From assembly GCA_015852425.1 (NCBI GenBank), contig JAAAIG010000049.1, forward strand, positions 53,411-82,815: a DNA stretch of 29,405 nucleotides. Direction: 5' to 3'. The translations under genes were made by a program, and so were the position numbers. The stretch is from Gryganskiella cystojenkinii (taxonomy: Eukaryota > Mortierellomycota > Mortierellomycetes > Mortierellales > Mortierellaceae). Below, piece by piece: positions 20,545 to 29,405 of this stretch. How positions within the stretch are numbered: the first letter of the stretch is position 1; every line of letters starts with the position of its first letter. The notes under the pieces are model-generated. The model worked only from the letters and a program-made list of their open reading frames with translations, made no database searches and was not told the DNA's origin.

Positions 20545-20653
20545 TTGCCGCCAAATTTTAGAGCATCTGCTAGAGAAGGATCGATCTTTTCAGCCTCTGT
20601 TCCATGCATTAAACCTGTGTGCACATGCACGAACAAGGGGTGTTCTCCTGCAG
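20545..20653 (-). CDS. Possible orphan exon, coding-like
   Basis: A strong minus-strand acceptor (T-rich tract then CTGCAG) opens a frame reading EHPLFVHVHTGLMHG, then TEAEKIDPSLADALKFGG and KETQDEKDAVSRG. First codon positions are strongly purine-biased and the composition is that of a real, charged protein. The frame stays open to a TGA about 30 bases further; no good donor is seen (candidate GTGTAG). I cannot connect it to other exons and do not recognise the family. It may belong to a gene extending toward 17.5 kb or be chance. Confidence 0.28.
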
Positions 20654-21609
20654 AAAAAAACAACAACACACACTTGTAGAAATCAATGGTTATGGGGCAT
20701 ATTTTCGATATCTGTTCAGCGTGATTTCGGGCGAAGGTTTGCCTTGTGGAGCAGAAAGGAACGTGTAAAAAAAACTCAAACTCTGGTCCCTGACCGTCCC
20801 TCGCCCCATTACTCCTTTCTCCATATCCTGCACTCTAGACGACTGAGTGGATCGCTTTTATGGTATCACAGACTCGCTGGTTCTCTGTCTTCCTACTCTT
20901 GGTCTATCTTCGCCCACCCCCTCCTTCCCATTCTATCTTGTAACCCCTTTCGATCCATGGCAGAGATGGAGAGAGGATTGAATTTCCATTTCGCAACTAA
21001 AAGAGGTACAGCAGCATTATTAACTCAAAAAAGGCCGAATGTGTCTATTCTTGGCTCAAAAGAAAAAAAAGAGGTTCAACCGTTTATCTTTCCAGGTTAC
21101 CTGTCAGAAAAGGCCGATAGACCAAGGATAACAACACATGGGACATGTATGTTTGATGCTCAGAGTCGCCTGTCGCCTTCGTCGTTTGCTCTCGAGCTCT
21201 CGAAGGAGCATGGGTGTTTTTTTTTCTAGTTTCTTTTCATTTCCCAACCATCGGATGTTGTTTTGCTCTCAATTCACCCAGGGCTCCGACATTTGGTCTG
21301 GCCATGCTTGTGTAGTCATGCTTGAGTGGATCAGAAGCTTTGTTAGTCCCAAGATAGGGAAGAGGAAGAGGAGGGTTCTCGAACCACTTCATTTCGAAAC
21401 TGTACAAATGTGTGATTTTGCCACCAATTTTCGTCAGGCTCGTGATCCAAGACCGACGTGTGAAATGAGGTTCCACTGGACTATGCCTGGTTGGAGTCTC
21501 ATTTTATCTTCTCGGCAATGTAAAACTGAACGCCAAAGAATTCCTTCAAAGACGAAAAAAAATCTGCACCTCTTCTTCCTCCACAACATTCACTACATTC
21601 AACAGAATC

Positions 21610-24015
21610 ATGGACTTTTTTGGGAAACGAGCTGGAAAGCTTCTTGGGAACTTGGTCAAGGGTAAAAAGAAAAAAAGTCTATCTTTGTATAATAAAGTCA
21701 AAAGATCTACAAGTCGAACGAAGTAACTGACAAACTTGGCCGCTACATCCAACATAGACCATCTCGCACCGCAAAACCAACAGCAACATTTTACTCCACA
21801 GCCGCAGCCACAACTCCAAGGGAATCAACAGCTCAACTTTTTCCAACAGTAACAAAAATAAGAGGCTATGTGTCCATTGAGATATCGATTTATTATTTAC
21901 GTTCTAGCGTTAAGAATGCACAGCTGATATTTTGCTTTGGCGTTTCATGCGTTGATCTAGACCTTTCGCAGCACCACCATTGGACGGCAATCATCCCTTT
22001 GAAGGAGGCGATATCTATCATGAAAATCCGCCGCAACCGGACAACAACTTCGTCAACCTGGACGGATCTCTAGAGGCGCTCAGACTTCCTGACGCTTATA
22101 ACAACACGATCCCAGATTTTTCCCGAGTCGGTTATCGAGAAGGTCATGTCCGACTACCCCAAGCACCCGTACGGATTGTCTTGGACCCTTCCCCCAATCA
22201 GGATGAGGATGATACCGCCAGGATTCAAGCTGCGATCGATCAGGTCTCCTCCATGCCACTGGAACCCATGGGTCTCGAGGGTGGGGATGGGGTTAATGGG
22301 GCTGCAGCGATGGTCCGAGGAGCTATTCTCTTGAGAGCCGGGGTCTATCGCTGTACAGGATGTCTCATCATCAACGCCTCGGGCGTTGTCTTGAGAGGCG
22401 AGGGTCAAGATGAATCTGGAACGATTATTGTCGCCATGGGAGCCATTCAGAGAGATTTCTTGTTGGTCAATGGTATGTTGACCTCAGACCAAGGAAGTGT
22501 GGCGTTTCAACAGAGTCAAGGTCATGGTCGTCCCAAGGAGATGATGCCAACGAATGGGTATGGGAGCAAAAAAATCAACACTCAGACTCGTTCAGGGGTC
22601 TATATCCCTGTTGGCGAGACGCACCTTCCTGTCAATAGTACGAATGGGTTCCAAGTCGGTGGTCGTATCGTGGTAAGCTACCCAAAAAAACAAAAAGCTG
22701 ACGATTTGAGACCCACGTTCAAAATTTTGGGGCAATGATGTTCACACAGACTAAATGCTTGTTGTTCTTGGTTATGTAATATAGGTTGAACGACCCGGAT
22801 CGGACGAGTGGTTGAACGACATAGGTATGGCCAGACTGCCGCCTCGTCCGGACAATCAACAGTCCTCAGCACCCTGGAAAAAGGATGCCTTCACGTTTCG
22901 ATTCGAACGAACCGTGATCGGGATCGATCCTGGATCTCAGTCCCTTATTCTCGATATCCCTCTGGTGATGAGCCTCGATCCACGCTACCCACCCGCAAAT
23001 GTTTACGAACTCAATTACAAGGGACCCATGATCTCCGATGTCGGGGTTGAGAACTTGCGGCTTTTGAGTGAATGTGATCCTGTTGACCCAGAAGACGAAA
23101 ACCATGCTTGGTATGCCTTGGTGATGGACAATGTCCTCCATGGTTGGGTCGCGGATGTGACTACAATGCATTTCGTGAGCGGGATCTTTGCCTCGACTTG
23201 GTCTCGATATGTGACCGTTCAGGATTGCTCCGTCCTGTACCCGGTCTCGAAATCAACGGAGGGTGGACGACGGTATCAGTTTAACCTTAGTGGACAGATG
23301 GGACTTGTCAAGAGATGTTTTACTAACAATGCTCGACATGATTTTATTACGCTAAGTCGTGTCTGTGGTACGAAAGAGAGTCAAACGCTGGCCACGAGTT
23401 CGAGGCTGTCCTTTTCTTTTCTTTTCTTTCTTAGCTTGAGTCGCGCTCACTAGCTCACCTACTTTTCGAACGTTTTATTTTGTAGGTCCAAACGTTTTTG
23501 TCGATTCTACGGGCGTGGACGCCAACAATGATACCGGCCCACATGAACGTTGGGCGATGGGAACACTTTATGATAATATCACATGCAACACAATTAATGT
23601 CCGACAACGACTCTGGATGGGATCTGGTCAGGGATGGGCAGGTAAATTTCCAAGGGACCATGGAGATAATATGTCATCATTTCATGAGCTTGAACACATC
23701 ATTCCGACTTACATATATTACATGCTACGTCGACTAGGCGCTTACCAAGTCGTCTACAATTGTACGGCGATGAGTAACAACAGCTGTTTCCAGGATGCTC
23801 CTGGGTCGACCAACTGGATCATTGGCTTCAAGGGTCGACAGACCGCCCAACCCGAGTTTGAAGCCAAGACCACGGCCGTGATGGCTGCGAATGCTTCGGT
23901 CGAACCTAGAAGTTTGTATTGGGCTCAACTGACGGCAAGACTTGGCGGTGATAGTCAGAGGGTTGAACAGACGGTAGGGTTAATGTCCAAGAACCAGTAT
24001 CCACCACGTCTCTGA
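21610..24015 (+). CDS. Right-handed beta-helix protein, pectate-lyase-superfamily-like
   Basis: Six exons: 21610-21661, 21758-21848, 21961-22672, 22785-23367, 23486-23641 and 23738-24015; the product is 623 aa. The N-terminus (MDFFGKRAGKLLGNLVKDHL) is a basic amphipathic helix, not a classical signal peptide, followed by a Gln/Pro-rich stretch to about residue 50. The fold starts near PVRIVLDPSPNQDEDDTARI and IQAAIDQV, then GAILLRAGVYRCTG and ASGVVLRGEGQDESGT, the usual first coils of pectate-lyase-3-like helices. Later motifs are HERWAMGTLYDN, GSGQGWAGAYQVV, YNCTAM and TNWIIGFKG, which I associate with bacterial beta-helix proteins. Substrate is unknown; polysaccharide binding or cleavage is inferred from the fold. 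Exon 2 reads through to an in-frame TAA if unspliced, and its donor is CA|GTAACA. AATAAA is at 24098-24103. Confidence 0.85.
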
Positions 24016-24097
24016 ACCAGCCCACCTTTCTTCCCAGCAAAAAAAAAAAGACGTCATGGGAAAAAAAAAAAATTGAGTTGGAAAGGCCTTCATTGTA

Positions 24098-24103
24098 AAT
24101 AAA
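24098..24103 (+). terminator. Poly(A) signal of the beta-helix gene
   Basis: AATAAA 83 bases past the stop at 24015, after two A-runs. Position fits a canonical signal. Confidence 0.5.
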
Positions 24104-25932
24104 GAGTAAAAGGACGGAAGAATAAGAGATCAACTACAGGAGGGCAGGACGGACTTCATCCGAAATAAGAAAAATAGAAGTTCTGGAAGGCAGCGGGGGC
24201 AACACGAACACGCAATCAAGAGGTCGAACTTTTTTTTAAGGGCGAGGGAATATCTTTTTGTCGAAAGTCAAATTACAATATGCACTTCGTTGGACGTTGA
24301 CCCAGCAGTATCCCACAAAAAACGCATAGTACAAAAAGAAAACACGACGTTGATTGCTTGCTCGGAAGGAAACATATCGTCGTCATTGAGGGTGAAGGGC
24401 ACGCAAACAGGTATCTCGAATCGCTCGGGTCATCCTTGTAGTTAAAAAAAAAAGAAGTGACCTCAATTGCTGACCCTGCAAACTTGTTCTTCCCTTCTCT
24501 TGGGCGGTTACACAACTGGCGTGTGTTCACCTTTTTTTCGCAGTTTTATTCCTTACAAAAGAGATGACGCTATTTTGTGCGACGCGAGAGTTAAAATCAC
24601 TTTCTCGCCTTCTAAAAGTGCCCGTGATGAAATATGATATGCAAGCGGAGAGACACTGTTTGGAGGAAACAACAGTATGTAGTCCAATCCTATGCTCCAT
24701 GATGGATGGAGAGTCGACATGTTTGATAAGAAAAAAACAAAAGACTGAAGTGTGAATTCGTACTGTATCATATCACCCGCTTTTATACAAAACAAAACAA
24801 AACGAAAAGAATAGGTTTCGGCGGTGATGAGGGTGGCGAAAGAGATCGGCGAATAATAACACCGTTCATCTGTGATCTTTGGACCCTTCTTTCTCTCTTT
24901 TTCCCTCGTACCTCTTACTACGTCATGCCTGCGTCCGCAAAATTCATAATTCCCAAGTCTGCATCTCCATGACGCTTCATGAATGAATCCTTGCAGAGTG
25001 GAGGGGGGTTTCTTTGCCCGCTGTTTAAGAAAACAGACAAAGAAGTTATCAAAGACTCTTTCACTGGGCAAGAATGGATAGGCGTCGAATTTCATAGAGT
25101 TAGGAAAAAATATTCAGAGCATAAGGGGGATGCTGCTGAGAGTAGTCTGTCAAGGAACTTCTACAGCAAGCTGTGGTTTGAGGACGACCGTGTGAACGCG
25201 CACGTACAAAAACACGTTCAGAGAGACAAACGGATAGATAGAGAAAGAGGGGGGAGTGGAGCAGGGTCCCAAATCTCGCGAGCAAAAGGTTGTGCAACAG
25301 GAGATAACGTTGACAGTGTTTGAAGGGCAAACTGAGGTCATTCCTTCCAACGCCGTGGCGTGCATAATATATGACGAACAAGCTCTTTTTTTTGTGTGTG
25401 TTGTAATTACATGTTCATCCAATTGCACAGAGATCTCGGATAATTCGATGATATGGACCCCCGAGCCCTCTAGAATAGGGCTTTTACAGCAAACGTGGAC
25501 CTACGAGACCACATCGACACGCATTTCGAAGGACGGTCAGGCGAGTAAGGGTCCGGGGTCTATCCTTCTGTGTATTTCGCTTTTCATCTCGTGTTTTTCG
25601 TTGGTGTTTGTTTAGGTGGAGGACTCTTTGGGAATCATGCAATCAAGAAAATAAATAAAAACAAAATGGACCATTGCTCAACTCATCAGCCCTTGAGAGA
25701 AGGAGAGGTGTGGTGTTGTTCGTTTGCTTTTGCTTTTGTTGTTGTTTATATTTTGAGTTTGTGTTCACCGCATTATCCTCCCTTAATAGCCAAAAGGGGT
25801 GGGGGCCGTTGATCATGATAGAGCAAGTGACCACATTCACTTTTTCTCTCCCTTCTAAGGAACCTCTCTCACATATACACTCCCTCGTCACGATATGCCC
25901 TATGATGATTTTTATGTTTGGATGGCAAGGGA

Positions 25933-25950
25933 AAGAGAGAGAGAGAGAGA
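25933..25950. repeat. (GA)n microsatellite
   Basis: Short GA run of about nine units within the gene-poor region. Confidence 0.8.
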
Positions 25951-27869
25951 CAGTGCAGAGAAGAAGCAATGAGATGGAGAAGACGCGTCATTTTACCGTC
26001 CGAGGCATTTTTTTGTTCCTTCTCTTACGATGTTTTCATTATTATCTTTTTACGTTCCCTGTCTGGTCAGCAAATGAACTGGAAAAAAAGCATGTCAAGG
26101 TAACGGCCTAGAATTCTGAAGTTCAAATTAGCGGGATTTTTTTACAGACATGCTAGAGTTCTAGGGAACGAAGGACATTCACTGTCACTTTTACGCTCTT
26201 TTTGCTGTTTAAGGATCAAGAACATGAACACCATCAGCAACCCTTTTTTTTTGGAACAATAACAAGAAGTGGGAGCATTTCCACACATGCACACCACTCC
26301 ACCACTCCTAAGCCCGGCTGGAAGGCGAGATCAATGAAATGAGTTAGACCAAAATAGATTGTCCCTTAGTCTACTTTTTTTGTTTGAGAAGGACGGAAGA
26401 GAAAAAAGGGAGCAGGAGTTTGCTCCGCACACTTGATTACATGTTTGGGCATCGTCAGATGCTGTTATCGGCCATCCGACCTAATGGATGAAGAGGGGAG
26501 GTAAGTTGTGCTGAAGATATACAAAGCAAAGTCTTACGAGATACTGTAACTTGCTTTATTGACTAGGTGTAAATCAGAGGAGATTATGAAAGAAAATGGA
26601 TGGCAGCTGGAAAGTCCAAAAAAAGCAACTCCTTTAGGCTCCATTCATTCAAGTATTTTATTTCCCAAAAGAACACAAAGATCCATCGTTTTGCTGGACA
26701 AAACTCCTATGTTGTGCGCGTTTTAGGGCCAACTAGCCTTAGTCCAGCACGCATTTTTAATGGTGGCGTTTAGAGTCCTTTTACTCTTAACATACATCGT
26801 TGGATCTGCAGATCTCTTGAAAGTTCTTCTGGAGATCGTCTCAAAAAAAAATCTTGAATAGCCATGTCACAACTGTGGTTTGCCTTTATCTTTGAAAATT
26901 CGTAGTGATCTTCGTTTTTCCAGGTATCTCATCTTTTTTGTTTTCTAATCTTGCACCGATATGCAATGCCCCGCGACCTCAATATCTCAAAAAAAAGGGC
27001 GGTCAGGTAACTCACGGAGACGAGGTGTCTATGCCGAGCAAAAAAATAATGATCTTGAATGAGAAATTCCAGGCTTGTTCGAGACCGTCTCTACCACCAA
27101 AAAAAGTTGCAAAAAAGTGAGATCTGCCCTGGAATGTAGTTTTTGGTACATATCTGCTCTACGGTGTAAATGAGAGCAAGCGAAGTGGCAACGGAGAGAT
27201 GATCTCTCAATTGTACACTACCCTCAAGGGTCCAGGTCTCTTGCCACTGTGTTCTCTTGTTCCATCTGTGGGGTCGTTTTGTCCAAAGTAAGGAATGAGA
27301 AACAAACCAGAGCTTCTTTCCATGTTGTCTCGCACATGTTCGCGTATCAAACTAACACTTAATTCATTTCCTTTGAGAGCACAGAAAAAAAAAAAGAGTC
27401 TTGCCCGTCTCAGTTCCTGTTTTTTTCCCTGAGATAGTCAAGAGTAGTCAACCTTCTCTCCATTCTGATACCGCCAGTGCCAAATGAGAAATGGTGGTTT
27501 GCGCTTGCTGTGCTCGTACCTGACAGCAGGTACGGATCACTTGTTGGAACGCATTCATTTGATCGAAAAGGAAGAAATAAAACATGGGAGTGCTCGGACT
27601 GGCGGGAGCAGGGAAGAGCGGTGGATTGTTTTTTGGAGGGAGTGAAAAAAAGTTTCTTTATTGCCGGGAAACGAGAGCAGTGCTGTAGGTTATATTGCAA
27701 TTTGAACAAAAACGGTGCTACTGGCCTTAAGAGACCAGTGGTCGCGGTTTGCTCACGTTTTCTTGACGTCCGAGCTATTCAATCAGCGAATAAAGAGTCG
27801 GTGCAACAGACTTGTCATTGAGAGGAGCGACAGAAGCAGACACAGTTCACCATTCTTTGTTGTCACTCT

Positions 27870-27896
27870 CCATCCTCATCCCCATCCCCATCCCCT
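27870..27896. repeat. CATCCC/CATCCT short tandem repeat
   Basis: Four imperfect copies of a six-base unit (CATCCT, CATCCC, CATCCC, CATCCC). Non-coding as far as can be seen. Confidence 0.75.
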
Positions 27897-28365
27897 TGCA
27901 GTGCTGAAAGTGAAAAAAGGAGAGGAGAATGGAAAATGAAGGACACAAAGAAGGAAGGGAAGGGAATAGGGAAGAATAAATGACGCATTTTCGGGTGTGG
28001 GTATCGTTTTCATCATTTTTTGATATGTGATTGAATAGGACCCACTCAGAATCATCAACTTAAAAGTTTACAAAAGAAAAAACGACGATGTCATAATTTT
28101 TAATTTTTGAAGGGAGAGGGGAGGGCGATCATCAACGTCCATTTCCTGACTTCTGCGACGATGATCTCACTTTGCAAGAATAAGATTGTGATTCAATGAG
28201 GGATTTTAGAATAGAAAAGGACGGAAAAACGCACTAAATTCAAAAGAGAGCAGTAAATCCAAGTGAGCACGGACACCTCTTTGTCTCCTCCATCAAGGGA
28301 CCCCTTTCTGCATTTGAACAAACTCATGCCCCATCACCATTGAACTGATTAGACTGGAAGCTTTT

Positions 28366-28393
28366 CTCATCATCCTCATCATCCTCATCCTCA
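28366..28393. repeat. TCATCC tandem repeat in the upstream region of the right-edge gene
   Basis: Repeats of TCATCATCC/TCATCC over about 28 bases, CT-rich, about 700 bases upstream of the ATG at 29080. Confidence 0.7.
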
Positions 28394-29079
28394 ACATCTT
28401 GTTTGCTCTCATCAACCAAACCCTGTCGGTCGTCGAGGGTTCATTGTTGACAAGAAAACATCAAGTGGAGGCTATGTGCACGTCCAAAGATATGCCTTTT
28501 TTTATTTTTTTATTCTTTTGCCTTCTTTCAATGCTCGTCATCCAGTTTAGAGATAATGACCCGAGAAATCATTCAAACACTGATAATATGTAACAACCCA
28601 TCCATAAAATAAACAAAAAACGTATAAAGATCCCGACCAGGACACAATGTTGTCCATTTTTTCTTCTCTCTCTCTTTTCTTTTTCTCTCATCATAAACAA
28701 TTTTTACAGACTCATCATCAAAAGAAAGGATCTTTTTCTTGAAAAGCTTTCATCGAAAAAAACGAACCAACAAAAAAGAAAAAAAACCATCGAGCCTCGT
28801 TTTTATTTCTCGTTCTTGACTTTTCCAACGACCATTGCAACGCAAACAACGCTATTTGTACGCTACTTCTTCAGTATCTTCTTTTCCCCGCACGCTACTC
28901 CTTTCACCGTCCCTCTCCCCAAACTCTTAGTACCATCAGACTTGTTCACAAAAACCTGGTTTCTCAACAACTTTTCGGATTTTTTTTCCTCTCCCGCCAA
29001 AAAAAGAAATCGTGCACAGCACAAACAACAACGCACATAACCAACATACTCGAAAACGCGATTTTCTCTTTCTTTTCAA

Positions 29080-29398
29080 ATGTTATCCGTCTGTAGTCCA
29101 CTTCAAATCGAAACCACGTCCTCGTACCCCTTCTACTCTGAGATGCGCTCCAGCTTCAGCTCTCAGTCACCTTCACATCAACAACAACAGCAACAACAGC
29201 AACAACAACACAGCCAACAACCACAAGGCGCGAACGAGTCTTCTTCGTCTCGGCCTTCTTCACCTCAGACTCAACTGCAGCAGTCTTCGCCCACCTTCGC
29301 AACAACCGTGCCATCCTCTTCAACGAACAACAGTATCAACAACAATAACAATACCAACAGCGTCCGGGCTGGTACCGATAGCTCCTCCCTAAAGACAG
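29080..29398 (+). CDS. First exon of poly-Q/Ser/Asn-rich protein, cut by right edge
   Basis: The ATG at 29080 opens 106 codons plus one base and reaches a possible donor (G|GTAATT, exon end 29398) or simply runs off the window. The peptide starts MLSVCSPLQIETTSSYPFYS and has ten consecutive Gln (CAA/CAG mixed), then SSSSRPSSPQTQLQQSS and an Asn-rich NNSINNNNNTN stretch. This frame was chosen because the CAA/CAG run reads as Gln, and because the competing frame at 29012-29392 reads as an unlikely Asn/Leu mix with a stop. Long disordered Q/S/N leaders of this kind are common in fungal transcription factors and signalling proteins; no DNA-binding or other domain is inside the window. The preceding 60 bases are CT- and CA-rich, like a fungal leader, and a long gene-poor region lies upstream. 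Confidence 0.65.
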
Positions 29399-29405
29399 GT
29401 AATTT

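Larger units (their letters stand above)
18306..21609. other. 3.3 kb without an assignable gene; scattered coding-like pieces
   Basis: No complete gene model could be built. The segment has GA/CT microsatellites, A/T runs and open frames of 60-175 codons on both strands. Pieces worth noting are 18762-18870 (+ or -; GT and AG consensus sites on both strands), 19903-20000 (likewise both strands), 20545-20653 (-) and 20957-21229 / 21138-21665 (+). It could be a long divergent regulatory region between the Ser-rich gene and the beta-helix gene, or hold a rapidly evolving multi-exon gene. The 60 bases before 21610 form a CT-rich leader for the beta-helix gene. Confidence 0.4.
24016..29079. other. 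5 kb gene-poor, simple-sequence-rich region
   Basis: No open frame here has family features I recognise or joins into a convincing model. It holds the 3' end of the beta-helix gene (AATAAA 24098-24103), many A/T homopolymers, GA and CATCC repeats, and the promoter and leader of the right-edge gene. The leader is CT-rich at about 28650-28700 and again just before 29080. The plus-strand frames at 24979-25320 and 25256-25615 look somewhat coding-like but could not be spliced together. The 180-codon minus frame at 24553-25095 is unsupported. No tRNA-like or snRNA-like sequence was seen. Confidence 0.5.

Noticed and set aside
17511..24015. A linked polysaccharide-degradation cluster around the beta-helix gene
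   Set aside because: No transporter, second enzyme or regulator is recognisable next to it; its neighbours are an unassigned segment and a gene-poor region.
24553..25095. 180-codon minus-strand frame
   Set aside because: No domain, motif or splice continuity; composition resembles the surrounding non-coding DNA.
27477..27821. 114-codon plus-strand frame
   Set aside because: Isolated, Cys/Trp/Arg-mixed chance-like composition, no flanking splice or leader signals.
27870..28393. Repeats that could suggest an array
   Set aside because: Units are 6-9 bases with no spacers; they are microsatellites, not a CRISPR array.
1..29405. tRNA, rRNA or spliceosomal RNA genes
   Set aside because: I looked for the T-loop GGTTCGANTCC pattern, B-box-like blocks and the U6 core on both strands by eye and found none convincing; a covariance-model search would settle it.

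Overview
The window is nuclear DNA of a fungus. It carries spliceosomal genes with consensus GTAAG-type donors, AATAAA signals after stops, CT-rich leaders and fungal orthologues (TOM7, SEC11, glucose-6-phosphate dehydrogenase, Prp6/Prp1, verprolin). Intron density (2-6 per gene, mostly about 70-190 bp), poly-Q/Asn stretches and many homopolymer runs suggest an early-diverging lineage, perhaps Mucoromycota or Mortierellomycota. That placement is inference only. I see no bacterial operons, CRISPR array, tRNA or rRNA.

Layout. At 0-3.0 kb: the first exon of an unrecognised gene running off the left edge (-), a complete TOM7 (-) containing a 10-nt microexon, and head-to-head with it a mitochondrial-type EngB/YihA GTPase (+). 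At 3.05-3.4 kb lies a decayed retrotransposon integrase fragment. At 3.6-8.5 kb: a small coiled-coil protein (+), verprolin/WIP (-), and SEC11 signal peptidase (+), which shares a 330-bp divergent promoter with verprolin. From 8.8 to 18.3 kb four genes lie in tandem on the minus strand: a class IV PLP enzyme, ZWF1, the U4/U6.U5 splicing factor Prp6, and a Ser/Gly-rich protein of unknown role. At 18.3-21.6 kb I cannot assign a gene; both strands show isolated coding-like pieces. At 21.6-24.0 kb sits a six-exon right-handed beta-helix protein. At 24.0-29.08 kb there is about 5 kb of simple-sequence-rich DNA with no convincing gene, followed by the first exon of a poly-Q/Ser/Asn-rich protein cut by the right edge.

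All splice models were built by hand by joining GT..AG introns. Each complete model gives an exact multiple of three and a family-like protein where the family is known (TOM7 49 aa, EngB-like 397, coiled coil 233, verprolin 416, SEC11 171, class IV 239, ZWF1 523, PRP6 910, beta-helix 623).

The genes are mostly unrelated housekeeping functions, and I found no convincing new multi-gene system. The most notable items are the TOM7 microexon, the beta-helix protein with no visible signal peptide and bacterial-looking motifs, a pair of inverted E-boxes, and the unresolved 18.3-21.6 kb segment.
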